Below are positions 27,550-36,158 of a DNA stretch of 64,000 bases, piece by piece; within the stretch, counting starts at the first letter, position 1, and each line of letters begins with the position of its first letter. Both the position numbers and the translations under genes were made by a program. This DNA is from Rhizorhabdus histidinilytica (GTDB lineage: Bacteria > Pseudomonadota > Alphaproteobacteria > Sphingomonadales > Sphingomonadaceae), in contig NZ_FUYM01000001.1 of the NCBI RefSeq assembly GCF_900167915.1, forward strand, positions 496,001 to 560,000, written 5' to 3'. A model generated the notes under the pieces. It saw only the letters and a list, made by a program, of their open reading frames with translations, was not told the DNA's origin and searched no databases.

Positions 27550-29808
27550 ATGGCTGCATTAGGGCTTGTATCCAGGCGGTGGCGCAGGCGCGCGGTGACG
27601 GCGCTGCGGCCACGGCGCCTGATGCCTTTGCTGGAGATATTGGCGCCGCTGGCTGCGCTGCTGGTGGTCGCGGTCAGCTATCGGGTCGTCACGGCCAGCG
27701 GAAAGCCGGAGATCCCGATCTCCCCGACCGTCGTGGCGCTGCTGCTCGGTGCCAATCTTTTATCCTTCATGGTACTGATGGTGCTCGCCGCCCGTCGCGT
27801 GGCGCTGCACCGCGCGGCGCGATCGGGGCTTGGGGGCAGGGCGCGGCTGCACGTCCGCCTCGTCGCCTTCTTCTCGCTGATCGCGACCGCGCCGACGCTG
27901 CTGGTCGTGATCTTCGCATCGCTGCTGTTCCAGCTTGGCACCGAATTCTGGTTCTCGGACAAGGCGACGGTGGTGCTGCGCAGTTCCGAGCGGGTCGCGC
28001 AGGCCTATGTGACCGAAAGCAAGGAGCGGCTGCTTGGCGACATCCTCGCCATGTCGGGCGACCTGCGCAGCGCGCTCTCCGCGACGACGATCGACGATCC
28101 GCGCTTCGCGCCCTTCTTCGCGCGCCAGGTCGCCTATCGAGGCCTGTCGGAATCGGCGATCATCAGTGTCGATCGCGCCGGCACGCCGCAGCTCATCGCC
28201 CTTGCCAACCTCGACAAGCGGCCGCTCGACAAGCGCCTGCCACCCGAGACGCTGCCCTTCCTGGCGGGTGGGCAGCCGCGCATCACCGCCGCGGCCGGCG
28301 ACCGGATCGAGGGCACCATCCTGCTCGACGCGGCGAGCCGCACCTATCTCTACATATCGCGCCAGTCGGACCGCAACGTGCTGGCCCAGGCCGCCCGCGC
28401 GCGATCGGCGCTGGGCGACTATGTCGCGACCGTCGACCGCGCCCGCGCGCTCCAGCTCCGCTTCAACATCCTGCTGATGATCATCGCGCTGGCGATCCTC
28501 GGCATCGCGATCTGGGTGGCGATGACGGTCGCCGACCGGCTGGTCCGCCCGGTCAACGACCTGGTCGCCGCCGCGCGCCGGGTGGCGGCCGGCGACCTCA
28601 GCGCGCGCGTCCATATCGATCCCAGTCCCGACGAGATCGGCACGCTCGGCAGCGCCTTCAACCGCATGACCCGCAAGCTGGGCGAGCAGACCGGCGCGCT
28701 GGTCGCCGCCAACAGCCAGCTCGAAAGCCGCAGCGCCTTCATCGAGGCCGTGCTGTCGGGCGTGACGGCGGGCGTCATCTCGGTCGACGCCGATCGCCGG
28801 ATCACGCTCGTCAATCCCTCGGCGCGGGCGATGCTCGCCCTCGAGGAGCCGGTCGACGGCCTGCCGCTCGCCGACATCTCGCCCGAACTGCACCATATCC
28901 TCGATGCCGGGGATCGCGAGGCGGTGGTCCAGATCGTCATCGCGGGCGAGCCGCGTACCCTGTCCGTCCGGTCGGTCGCGGCGGAGGGCGCGCGGGTGCT
29001 GACCTTCGACGACATCACCCAGCGCCTCGCCGACCAGCGCCGCGCCGCCTGGGCCGACGTCGCCCGCCGCATCGCGCATGAGATCAAGAACCCGCTGACC
29101 CCGATCCAGCTTGCCGCCGAGCGCCTCCAGCGCCGCTATGGCAAGGAGATATCGTCCGATCCCGGCGTGTTCGAGCGGCTGACCGCCACGATCGTCCGCC
29201 AGGTCGGCGACATGCGCCGGATCGTCGACGAATTCTCGTCCTTCGCGCGCATGCCGAAGCCCGCTTTCCGCGAGGAGGCGATCGTCGATATCGCCCGCCA
29301 GGCGATGTTCCTGCAGGAGGTCGCCCATCCGTCGATCAGCTTCAGCCTCGACAGCGAAGGGATGACCCCGACGATGGTCTGCGACCGCCGCCAACTCGGC
29401 CAGGCGCTGACCAACCTCGTCAAGAACGCGGTCGAGGCTATTGAAGAGAACCCCGCGCAGCATGCCCCCGGCGTGATCGCGATGACGATCCGGGTCGCGG
29501 AGCGGCGGCTGCGCATCGTGCTGGCCGACAACGGCCCCGGCCTGCCTCCCGAACGCGAGCGGCTGACCGAGCCCTATATGACGACGCGCAAGCGTGGCAC
29601 CGGCCTTGGCCTCGCCATCGTCCGCAAGATCGTCGAGGACCATCTCGGCACGCTGGCGCTGCGCGACCGGCCCGGCGGCGGCACCATGGTCGAGATGGAT
29701 TTCGACCTGGAGGCGCTCGGCAGCCTCGCGGTGGAGGGCGAGGACCGCGCCGGCACCGCGGCCGAAGAAGCTAAATTCCCCGAACTCAAGCGAAGTGGAA
29801 CTGGTTGA
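27550..29808 (+). CDS. ntrY: Membrane sensor kinase NtrY
   Basis: A 752-aa integral-membrane histidine kinase. Helices lie at about 28-47, 58-79 and 99-121, with an extracytoplasmic region to about 300 and another helix (ILLMIIALAILGIAIWVAMTVA). A HAMP domain, a PAS domain (VISVDADRRITLVNPSARAML), the H-box RRIAHEIKNPLTPIQLAAERL, the N-box NLVKNAVEAIE and GTGLGLAIVRK follow. It partners NtrX. The ATG at 27550 has a weak ribosome site; an extended frame upstream would run into the palindromic repeat and is not credible. Confidence 0.93.
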   Translation: MAALGLVSRRWRRRAVTALRPRRLMPLLEILAPLAALLVVAVSYRVVTASGKPEIPISPTVVALLLGANLLSFMVLMVLAARRVALHRAARSGLGGRARLHVRLVAFFSLIATAPTLLVVIFASLLFQLGTEFWFSDKATVVLRSSERVAQAYVTESKERLLGDILAMSGDLRSALSATTIDDPRFAPFFARQVAYRGLSESAIISVDRAGTPQLIALANLDKRPLDKRLPPETLPFLAGGQPRITAAAGDRIEGTILLDAASRTYLYISRQSDRNVLAQAARARSALGDYVATVDRARALQLRFNILLMIIALAILGIAIWVAMTVADRLVRPVNDLVAAARRVAAGDLSARVHIDPSPDEIGTLGSAFNRMTRKLGEQTGALVAANSQLESRSAFIEAVLSGVTAGVISVDADRRITLVNPSARAMLALEEPVDGLPLADISPELHHILDAGDREAVVQIVIAGEPRTLSVRSVAAEGARVLTFDDITQRLADQRRAAWADVARRIAHEIKNPLTPIQLAAERLQRRYGKEISSDPGVFERLTATIVRQVGDMRRIVDEFSSFARMPKPAFREEAIVDIARQAMFLQEVAHPSISFSLDSEGMTPTMVCDRRQLGQALTNLVKNAVEAIEENPAQHAPGVIAMTIRVAERRLRIVLADNGPGLPPERERLTEPYMTTRKRGTGLGLAIVRKIVEDHLGTLALRDRPGGGTMVEMDFDLEALGSLAVEGEDRAGTAAEEAKFPELKRSGTG

Positions 29809-29811
29809 GGC

Positions 29812-31203
29812 ATGGCGCTCGAAATCCTGATTGTCGACGACGAGGCGGATATCCGCGACCTGGTGGCGGGCGTGCTGGAGGATGAGGGCTATGCTGCCCG
29901 CACCGCCGCCGACAGCGACTCGGCGCTCGCGGCGATCGACGAGCGGCGGCCGTCGCTCGTGCTGCTCGACGTCTGGCTGCAGGGATCGCGTCTCGACGGG
30001 CTCGATCTGCTCGACGAGATCAAGCGCCGCGACCCGAGCCTGCCGGTGCTGATGATCTCCGGTCACGGCAATCTCGACACGGCGGTGACGGCGATCCGGC
30101 GCGGCGCGACCGATTTCATCGAGAAGCCGTTCGAGGCCGAGCATCTGCTGCTGCTGGTCGATCGCGCGACCGAAACCGATAGGCTGCGCCGCGAGAATGC
30201 GACGCTCAAGGCGCAGATGGGCCAGGAGGAGGAACTCACCGGCAATTCGGGCGCGATCAACGGTATCCGCGCCACGCTGAAACGCGTCGCGGCGACCGGC
30301 AGCCGGGTCCTGATCAGCGGCCCGGCCGGTGTCGGCAAGGAGGTGGCCGCGCGCCTCCTCCATGTCTGGAGCCACCGCGCGCAGGCGCCCTTCATCGTGG
30401 TCAGCGCGGCGCGGATGGAACCGGAGCGGGTCGAGGAGGAGCTGTTCGGGGTCGAGGAGAATGGCGAGCTGATCCGTCCCGGCCTGCTCGAACAGGCGCA
30501 TGGCGGCACGCTGTTCCTCGACGAGATCGCCGACATGCCGCTCACCACCCAGGCGAAGATATTGCGGGTTCTGACCGAACAGGCGTTCAACCGGGTCGGC
30601 GGGCAGCGCATCGTCAAGGTCGATGTCCGCGTCGTCTCCGCCACCTCGCGCAACCTGGCCGAGGAGATCACCGCCGGGCGCTTCCGCGAGGACCTCTATT
30701 ACCGGCTCAACGTCGTGCCGGTGAACATCCCGCCGCTGGCCGAGCGGCGCGAGGACATCCCGGCGCTGGTCGAGCATTTCCTGGCGCGCTTCGCCTCCGA
30801 ACGGCGGGTGCCGACGCCGGTCGTCACCGACGACGCGGTCGGCGCGCTGCAGACCTATGACTGGCCCGGCAACGTCCGCCAGCTCCGCAACATCGTCGAG
30901 CGGACGATCATCCTCGCGCCCGGCGAGCGGATCGGCCGGATCGAGCTCGACATGCTTCCGCCCGAGATATTGAGCGACCAGGCCCGGTTGGCGCCGGGCG
31001 AGGCGGCCCGTTCGATCATGGGCACGCCGCTCCGCGAGGCGCGCGAGACGTTCGAGCGCGAATATCTGCGCGTCCAGATCCGCCGCTTCTCGGGCAACAT
31101 CTCAAAGACCGCGTCGTTCATCGGCATGGAACGCTCGGCGCTCCACCGCAAGCTCAAGACGCTGGGGCTGGTCGATCCGCGGGAGGAAGGGGAGGAGGGC
31201 TGA
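29812..31203 (+). CDS. ntrX: Response regulator NtrX, lacking the GAFTGA loop
   Basis: A 463-aa NtrC-family regulator 3 nt after ntrY. The receiver has IVDDEADIRDLV and D53 in VLLDVWLQGS. The AAA+ domain keeps Walker A GPAGVGKE and Walker B GGTLFLDEIADMP, but where sigma-54 activators carry GAFTGA the sequence reads ELFGVEENGELIRPGLLEQA, so the sigma-54 contact loop is gone. A Fis-type helix-turn-helix ends the protein (ISKTASFIGMERSALHRKLKTLGL). It may act as a repressor or sigma-70-type activator rather than a classical sigma-54 activator. Confidence 0.93.
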   Translation: MALEILIVDDEADIRDLVAGVLEDEGYAARTAADSDSALAAIDERRPSLVLLDVWLQGSRLDGLDLLDEIKRRDPSLPVLMISGHGNLDTAVTAIRRGATDFIEKPFEAEHLLLLVDRATETDRLRRENATLKAQMGQEEELTGNSGAINGIRATLKRVAATGSRVLISGPAGVGKEVAARLLHVWSHRAQAPFIVVSAARMEPERVEEELFGVEENGELIRPGLLEQAHGGTLFLDEIADMPLTTQAKILRVLTEQAFNRVGGQRIVKVDVRVVSATSRNLAEEITAGRFREDLYYRLNVVPVNIPPLAERREDIPALVEHFLARFASERRVPTPVVTDDAVGALQTYDWPGNVRQLRNIVERTIILAPGERIGRIELDMLPPEILSDQARLAPGEAARSIMGTPLREARETFEREYLRVQIRRFSGNISKTASFIGMERSALHRKLKTLGLVDPREEGEEG

Positions 31204-31211
31204 CCCTCCCG

Positions 31212-31310
31212 CCCGTCATCCCGGCGAAAGCCGGGATCTCACTGCCTTTCAGTAGGCTCCAGCAAGATGTTGAAGAACAAGGGAGATCCTGATTTTCTTC
31301 AGGATGACGA
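31212..31310. repeat. Paired palindromic extragenic repeat
   Basis: The left unit CCCGTCATCCCGGCGAAAGC plus CGGGATCTC and the right unit AGGGAGATCCTGATTTTCTTC plus AGGATGACGA flank a variable middle. It lies between ntrX and hfq and may act on read-through. Confidence 0.7.
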
Positions 31311-31473
31311 TCGGATGCTTGCGGCGAAGCGAGCGGCTTTGCTGCAACTGCGAGATGGACGCGCCGACCAAGCTGCTATATGAAGGAGTCAGCCCCGCAT
31401 GTGGCGCGGGCTGCACGACGCCATGCAACGGCGCAATCAGCGGGCCATGACCCGCCAAGACCGGAGACCGGCA

Positions 31474-31956
31474 ATGGCCGACAAGGTCAATAATCTTCAG
31501 GATATCTTCCTCAACTCGGTCCGTAAGACCAAGACCCCCGTCACGATGTTTCTCGTGAAGGGCGTCAAGCTCCAGGGCATCATCACCTGGTTCGACAATT
31601 TCTCGGTCCTGCTTCGCCGCGACGGCCAGTCGCAGCTCATCTATAAGCACGCCATCTCGACGGTGATGCCCGCGCATCCGCTCGACATGGCGGAGATCGA
31701 CAAGAGCTTCGAGGACAAGAAGTCCCACCTGCTGCAGGAGGTGTTCCTCTCGGCGGTCCGCAAGGCGCGCGAGCCGGTGACGATGTTCCTCGTCAACGGC
31801 GTGATGCTCCAGGGCGAGATCGCGGCCTATGACCTGTTCTGCATGCTGCTGCGGCGGGACGGTCTCAGCCAGCTCGTCTACAAGCATGCGATCTCGACGG
31901 TGCAGCCGGCCCATCCGATCAACCTGGCCGAGATCGACAGCTCGGACGACGATTGA
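31474..31956 (+). CDS. hfq: Tandem double-domain Hfq RNA chaperone
   Basis: A 160-aa protein with two complete Hfq Sm folds in one chain. Domain 1 (about 7-70) has [30 protein letters not shown] and YKHAIST; domain 2 (about 86-150) has [31 protein letters not shown] and YKHAIST. An acidic, charged linker (about 71-85) joins them and the chain ends SSDDD. Normal Hfq is 75-100 aa and hexameric. Domain 1 is closer to the usual alphaproteobacterial sequence. GGAGA precedes the ATG at 31474. The gene is coupled to hflX by a TTGA overlap. Confidence 0.96.
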   Translation: MADKVNNLQDIFLNSVRKTKTPVTMFLVKGVKLQGIITWFDNFSVLLRRDGQSQLIYKHAISTVMPAHPLDMAEIDKSFEDKKSHLLQEVFLSAVRKAREPVTMFLVNGVMLQGEIAAYDLFCMLLRRDGLSQLVYKHAISTVQPAHPINLAEIDSSDDD

Positions 31957-33269
31957 GCGTCTTCAACCGTGACGAGGACGACGGGCTGAGCCGCGGCGCG
32001 CGAGCGCTGGTGGCCCTGCCCGAACGTTCCGGCGACAACCCTCGCAGCGCGGAAGCGCGACTCGACGAGGCGGCAGGGCTTGCCGCCGCGATCGGGGTCG
32101 ACGTGGTCGACAAGCTCGCCTTCCGCCTGCGCGATCCCAAGCCCGCCACGCTGTTCGGCTCCGGCCAGGTTGACCAGATCGCGCTCGCCGCCCGTCAGGG
32201 CGAGGCGGAGCTGATCATTGTCGACGCCGCGCTGACGCCGATCCAGCAGCGCAACCTGGAGAAGGCGACCGAGGCGAAGGTGATCGACCGGACCGGTCTG
32301 ATCCTGGAGATCTTCGGCGAGCGCGCGGCGACCGCCGAGGGCCGACTGCAGGTCGAGCTCGCCCATCTCGACTATCAGGCGGGCCGTCTCGTGCGGAGCT
32401 GGACCCATCTCGAACGGCAGCGCGGCGGCTTCGGCTTCCTCGGCGGCCCGGGCGAGACCCAGATCGAGGCCGACCGCCGCCTGATCCGCGACCGGATGGC
32501 GAAGCTGCGCCGCGAACTGGAGCAGGTGCGCCGCACCCGCGGCCTCCACCGCGCCCGGCGGCAGCGCGCGCCCTGGCCGGTGATCGCACTGGTCGGCTAT
32601 ACCAATGCCGGCAAGTCGACCCTGTTCAACCGCATGACCGGGGCGAAGGTGATGGCAGAGGACCTGCTGTTCGCCACGCTCGATCCGACGATGCGGCAGA
32701 TTTCGCTGCCCGGCCTCGACAAGGCGATCCTGTCCGACACGGTCGGCTTCGTCTCCGACCTGCCGACCCAGCTCGTCGCCGCCTTCCGCGCGACGCTGGA
32801 AGAGGTGACCGGCGCCGACATCATCCTCCACGTCCGCGACATCTCGCACCCCGACAGCGATGCCCAGGCGGGCGACGTGCTGGCGGTGCTCGGCGAGATC
32901 GGCGTCGGCCCCAGGGCCCCGGAAGGCGAGGCGGGGGAGGGAGCGCCGATCCTCGAGGTCTGGAACAAGATCGACATGCTCGATCCCGAGGCGCGCGCCG
33001 CGACCGAAGCGGAAGCCGCTCGCCGCGACGACGTCGCGCCTCTGTCCGCGTTGACCGGCGAGGGCGTCGAGGAACTGCGCCGGCTGGTGTCCGATCGGCT
33101 GTCGACAGGCAATCGAGTCCGCACCCTGTCCGTGCCGATCGCCGACGGCGCGGCGCTGGCCTGGCTCCATGCCAATGGCGAGGTGATCGGACAGGAGGTC
33201 GAAGGCGATACGATGATCGTCGAAGTGCGGCTGTCGGACAAGGACCTGGCACGGTTCGAGGCGCGCTGA
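31953..33269 (+). CDS. hflX: Ribosome-rescue GTPase HflX
   Basis: A 438-aa GTPase that splits stalled ribosomes and associates with 50S subunits. The N-terminal HflX domain has [13 protein letters not shown] and [15 protein letters not shown]; a coiled linker contains [18 protein letters not shown]. The G domain has G1 [10 protein letters not shown]3 [10 protein letters not shown] and G4 NKIDM. The start is a TTG (31953) overlapping the hfq stop, chosen because it gives the coupled TTGA arrangement and no better start is near. Confidence 0.94.
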   Translation: MSVFNRDEDDGLSRGARALVALPERSGDNPRSAEARLDEAAGLAAAIGVDVVDKLAFRLRDPKPATLFGSGQVDQIALAARQGEAELIIVDAALTPIQQRNLEKATEAKVIDRTGLILEIFGERAATAEGRLQVELAHLDYQAGRLVRSWTHLERQRGGFGFLGGPGETQIEADRRLIRDRMAKLRRELEQVRRTRGLHRARRQRAPWPVIALVGYTNAGKSTLFNRMTGAKVMAEDLLFATLDPTMRQISLPGLDKAILSDTVGFVSDLPTQLVAAFRATLEEVTGADIILHVRDISHPDSDAQAGDVLAVLGEIGVGPRAPEGEAGEGAPILEVWNKIDMLDPEARAATEAEAARRDDVAPLSALTGEGVEELRRLVSDRLSTGNRVRTLSVPIADGAALAWLHANGEVIGQEVEGDTMIVEVRLSDKDLARFEAR

Positions 33270-33288
33270 CAGGCGCGGACCGCCCCGT

Positions 33289-33975
33289 TCAGCATCCGTC
33301 CACGCCCGCGACGGTTTCCAGCGCCCCACAGGCGACGAGCGACCGTGCCGCCGGCCAATAGTCCTTTGCAGGGACGGGCCGCTCGGCGGCGTGCCAGAGG
33401 GCGATCTCCACAGGGCTGGCGTCGCGCACGAGACCGGCGATGCCCGGGGCCACGAGCAGTCGGTGCGAACCCTCGCATATGGCGGGCCAGCGTCGCGTTT
33501 TGGCGAGAGCTTCGAGGAGCTGTTCGACAGGCGCGTGCAACTCGACGAGATCGGCATGAGGCGACCGCTGGACCATGCTGTCGATCGACGCGGGACGGAT
33601 AAGTCGGCGCATGGTCGATGCGCCTCTTGCACGGATCACGGCGCGTTCGAAGCGGCACAGGCTCGATGCGTGGCTCGGCCGGTCCAGTCGCCTGGAGACG
33701 AAGGTGAGAAAGGCTTCAGCTTCCGTTTCAAAGAAGGAACTGGTCCCGCCGCCGCGTGCGACCCATTCGGCGACGATCTCCTCGCGATCATCTTCGGTCA
33801 ATATGGCGAGGGTCAAGGGAGCGGCGCGACGGACGCGGCCCATGCACCAGCTGTGGCGAACCCGCCGCGTCAGGGCGAGGCCGGAAACCGAGAGACCCGG
33901 GGGCACGGGCCGATCTTCCCCACCATGCCGGACAGCATCGGCCAGGGCGCGTTGATAGTCGCTCAGGCGAGGCAT
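33289..33975 (-). CDS. Partner protein of the MNIO (DUF692) enzyme, DUF2063/HvfC-like
   Basis: A 228-aa soluble protein, no signal peptide. Its N-terminus (LSDYQRALADAV) and its general layout (short helical N-terminal part, then a mixed C-terminal domain with SPVEIALWHAA) resemble the DUF2063/HvfC-BufC type proteins that accompany DUF692 oxidases and help deliver the precursor peptide. The similarity is weak by eye and rests largely on context: its ATG lies within the last 13 nt of the DUF692 gene on the same strand, so translation is coupled. Cys residues appear at WCMGR, SLCRFER and ICEGS. It could be the recognition subunit of a peptide-modifying complex. Confidence 0.6.
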   Translation of the reverse strand: MPRLSDYQRALADAVRHGGEDRPVPPGLSVSGLALTRRVRHSWCMGRVRRAAPLTLAILTEDDREEIVAEWVARGGGTSSFFETEAEAFLTFVSRRLDRPSHASSLCRFERAVIRARGASTMRRLIRPASIDSMVQRSPHADLVELHAPVEQLLEALAKTRRWPAICEGSHRLLVAPGIAGLVRDASPVEIALWHAAERPVPAKDYWPAARSLVACGALETVAGVDGC

Positions 33976-34919
33976 GGATCGGCCTTCGCCACGGCCTTGT
34001 GCCGGGTCCAGATGGCGCGGAGCCGGCCCAATTCCTCGACGATCGCCGCGGGACCGAGCCGCCGTGCATGGTCGGCCATGATCTCGAAAACGACGCCGCC
34101 GACATGCGGGCAGCGGGGAAGCACGTCATCCAGCAGCGCCCAGACCGGTTGCGGGGTCCGGCCATCATGCGAATCGAGGCGGAAGCCATCCGACCAGCGG
34201 CCGCCGGCGATGTGGATTTCACCGACGCGATCCAGACGGAGGGCATCGATCAGCCCGGCGGCATCGTCGCCGTTATTGACCGCGTTGCAATGGAGATTGT
34301 GCAGGTCGAGGAGAAAGCCGCAATCGCCGGTTTCCGCGATGCGGTTGAGGAAATGCGCCTCATCCCGGATTCCGTCGGAACGGGGAAGGCGGCCGAGATA
34401 ATGGGCGCCGTTCTCGAGCAGAAAGGGAACGCCGAAGGCGGCGTTCAGCCGGCGAGTCCGGTTCGCGACCGTCGCAGCGGCCGCCTGGGTGAACGGCAAG
34501 GGCAGGGGAACGCCGATATCGCGTTCACCGCATCCATCGTCCATGTCGATCGTCTGGAAGTGCAGATGCTCGCTGTGCCACGCGAAAGGCCATTCCTGCT
34601 GGAAGGTCTCCAGCATCGCGACATAATGGTCGTTCCAGCGGCCCGCCGATCCGATCGACAATTCGACGCCATGGACGACGATGGGGAGGCCGCCGCAGAC
34701 ATCCCGTGCGGTTTCGAGCAGGCCCATATCGAGCACCATGCCGGGCGCTCCATAGCGGGGGCGGCATAATATATCCGGCGTGATTTCGACGAAGTCGATC
34801 AATCCGGATGTGTAGAGCGCCGCATCGAGATCCGGGAGATAGGGCAGGCCCACTCCCAGGGGAGCGGGCCTGCGCCAGATGTCCCGGTCCGCGACCCGGT
34901 TCGCATCGCAGGCCGTCAT
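33963..34919 (-). CDS. DUF692/MNIO multinuclear non-haem iron oxidase
   Basis: A 318-aa TIM-barrel protein of the family that includes MbnB, TglH, ChrH and BufB/HvfB, which oxidatively remodel Cys or Asp residues in ribosomal peptides. Candidate metal ligands and conserved turns are visible: E45 in FVEIT, H83 in VVHGVELS, H115/E117/H118 in WHSEHLHF, E169-N170 in FLLENGAHY, D205/H207/N208 in LLDLHNLH, H236 in EIHIAGG, H251 in DSHDG and E279 in VVFEI. The gene follows a small peptide gene by 33 nt and overlaps a partner protein gene. The enzyme family is sound; its substrate being that peptide is inference. Confidence 0.85.
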   Translation of the reverse strand: MTACDANRVADRDIWRRPAPLGVGLPYLPDLDAALYTSGLIDFVEITPDILCRPRYGAPGMVLDMGLLETARDVCGGLPIVVHGVELSIGSAGRWNDHYVAMLETFQQEWPFAWHSEHLHFQTIDMDDGCGERDIGVPLPLPFTQAAAATVANRTRRLNAAFGVPFLLENGAHYLGRLPRSDGIRDEAHFLNRIAETGDCGFLLDLHNLHCNAVNNGDDAAGLIDALRLDRVGEIHIAGGRWSDGFRLDSHDGRTPQPVWALLDDVLPRCPHVGGVVFEIMADHARRLGPAAIVEELGRLRAIWTRHKAVAKADPCLA

Positions 34920-34952
34920 GTCGATTGTCCCGGAGTCTGAAACGGCCAGGGC

Positions 34953-35165
34953 CTAGAAGCCCCGCGTTCCCTGGGAGATCACGATGTCCTTGAACTCCGC
35001 GATCGGATCGTCGTGGAAGTGCAGATCGATATAGGCGAGGCGACCGCAACCTTCGCAGCCGGCAAGACCCGCGACCTTCGCCACGAGTTCGTTAAGTTGT
35101 TTGATCGATTGGCGCTGCATGCCAAGTACCGCCGAGAACTGCTTCGTGGTGTTAAAGCGTCCCAT
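34953..35165 (-). CDS. Candidate MNIO-modified RiPP precursor peptide
   Basis: A 70-aa peptide. AGGAG sits 6 nt before the ATG at 35165 and directly abuts an ATG at 35171, so 35165 is preferred. There is no signal peptide. A helical, charged N-terminal half (about 16-33, MQRQSIKQLNELVAKVAG) would suit a leader. The C-terminal half begins GCEGCGRLAYI with a CxxC pair (C37, C40), then LHFHDDP (H49, H51, D52, D53) and ends SQGTRGF. Cys and Asp are the residues MNIO enzymes are known to modify. It is not bufferin-like (no signal peptide) and not TglA-like. Biochemistry is untested; a free-standing small metal-binding protein is the alternative. Confidence 0.6.
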   Translation of the reverse strand: MGRFNTTKQFSAVLGMQRQSIKQLNELVAKVAGLAGCEGCGRLAYIDLHFHDDPIAEFKDIVISQGTRGF

Positions 35166-35242
35166 GACCATCTCCTATGAAAAACCGGATCATGCCGGTG
35201 TCAGCTATCAAGATGAGGGGCGGGTGCCGCACGATATCATCT

Positions 35243-35266
35243 GACCATCGCTTGACATTGATGGTC
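35243..35266. promoter_or_regulatory. Inverted repeat upstream of the peptide-MNIO genes
   Basis: GACCATC (35243-35249) and GATGGTC (35260-35266) are perfect reverse complements separated by 10 nt, in an AT-richer 222-nt gap about 80 nt upstream of the peptide gene start. The size and spacing suit an operator for a dimeric regulator, but no regulator is identified. Confidence 0.35.
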
Positions 35267-35387
35267 CCCTTTTCAGGATAGCTGAAGGAAGTGATAAGCC
35301 TGTTGGCGATATGGGACGCGTGACGATCATCACGACGCCATAAATGGTAAAGAAATTCGTGAGTTCAGGCGGGGCGCATGAAGGTAA

Positions 35388-36158
35388 CTACCGCCCGGCG
35401 GGGTGGGATCGGCCCGCCTCTCCGGCCTTGGCTCGCACCCAGAGCTCTTCCTTTTCATCGAGCGTCAGGCCGGCGAAGCGGTCGCCCGCCATGTCCTCCA
35501 TGGCGCGGAAGCGTTTCTCGAACTTGGCGTTGGCCGCGCGCAGGGCGGCTTCGGGATCGATTCCGCATTTGCGCGCCCAGTTGACCAGGGCGAACAACAG
35601 GTCGCCCATCTCCTCGAAGCGGTGCTCCGCCGAGGTCGCCCGGTCGACCTCGTCGATTTCCTCGACGACCTTCTCGCGCGCGCCGCTCTGGTCCGGCCAG
35701 TCGAAGCCGGTCCGCGCGGCGCGCTTCTGGAGTTTCTCGGCGCGGAGCAGCGCGGGCAGGGCGGACGCCACCCCGGCCAGCGCGCTGCCGTCCTCCGACG
35801 CGCCCGCGCGCTCGGCGGCCTTGATCTCCTCCCAGCCGGGGCTCGCGCCATCGCCGAACACGTGCGGATGGCGCCGGATCATCTTCGCGCTGATCGAAGC
35901 GAGCACGTCCTTCAGGTCGAACGCGCCGGCCTCTTCGGCCATGCGGGCGTGGAAGACGACCTGGAGCTGGAGGTCGCCGAGCTCGTCGCGCAACGCCGCC
36001 ATGTCGTCGCGCTCGATCGCGTCGGCGACCTCATAGGCCTCCTCGATCGTATAGGGGGCGATGGTGCGGAAATCCTGCTCGACGTCCCAGGGGCAGCCGG
36101 TTTCCGGGTCGCGCAGCCGCGCCATGATGTCGCGAAGTTCCTCAAGCATCGCCGTCAT
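35388..36158 (-). CDS. mazG: Nucleoside triphosphate pyrophosphohydrolase MazG
   Basis: A 256-aa all-helical enzyme hydrolysing NTPs and dNTPs to monophosphates. The first MazG domain has RDPETGCPWDVEQDFRTIAPY, EEAYEVADAIE and LRDELGDLQLQVVFHA with the metal-binding EExxE/ExxD pattern. The second has KVVEEIDEVDRA and EEMGDLLFALVNWARK. The ATG overlaps the stop of the upstream LysR gene (ATGA), so it is co-transcribed with that regulator. Confidence 0.94.
   Translation of the reverse strand: MTAMLEELRDIMARLRDPETGCPWDVEQDFRTIAPYTIEEAYEVADAIERDDMAALRDELGDLQLQVVFHARMAEEAGAFDLKDVLASISAKMIRRHPHVFGDGASPGWEEIKAAERAGASEDGSALAGVASALPALLRAEKLQKRAARTGFDWPDQSGAREKVVEEIDEVDRATSAEHRFEEMGDLLFALVNWARKCGIDPEAALRAANAKFEKRFRAMEDMAGDRFAGLTLDEKEELWVRAKAGEAGRSHPAGR

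Noticed and set aside
35252-35280. TTGACA with a possible -10 on the plus strand in the peptide-mazG gap
   Set aside because: The -10 match (AGGATA region) is poor and no plus-strand gene follows.
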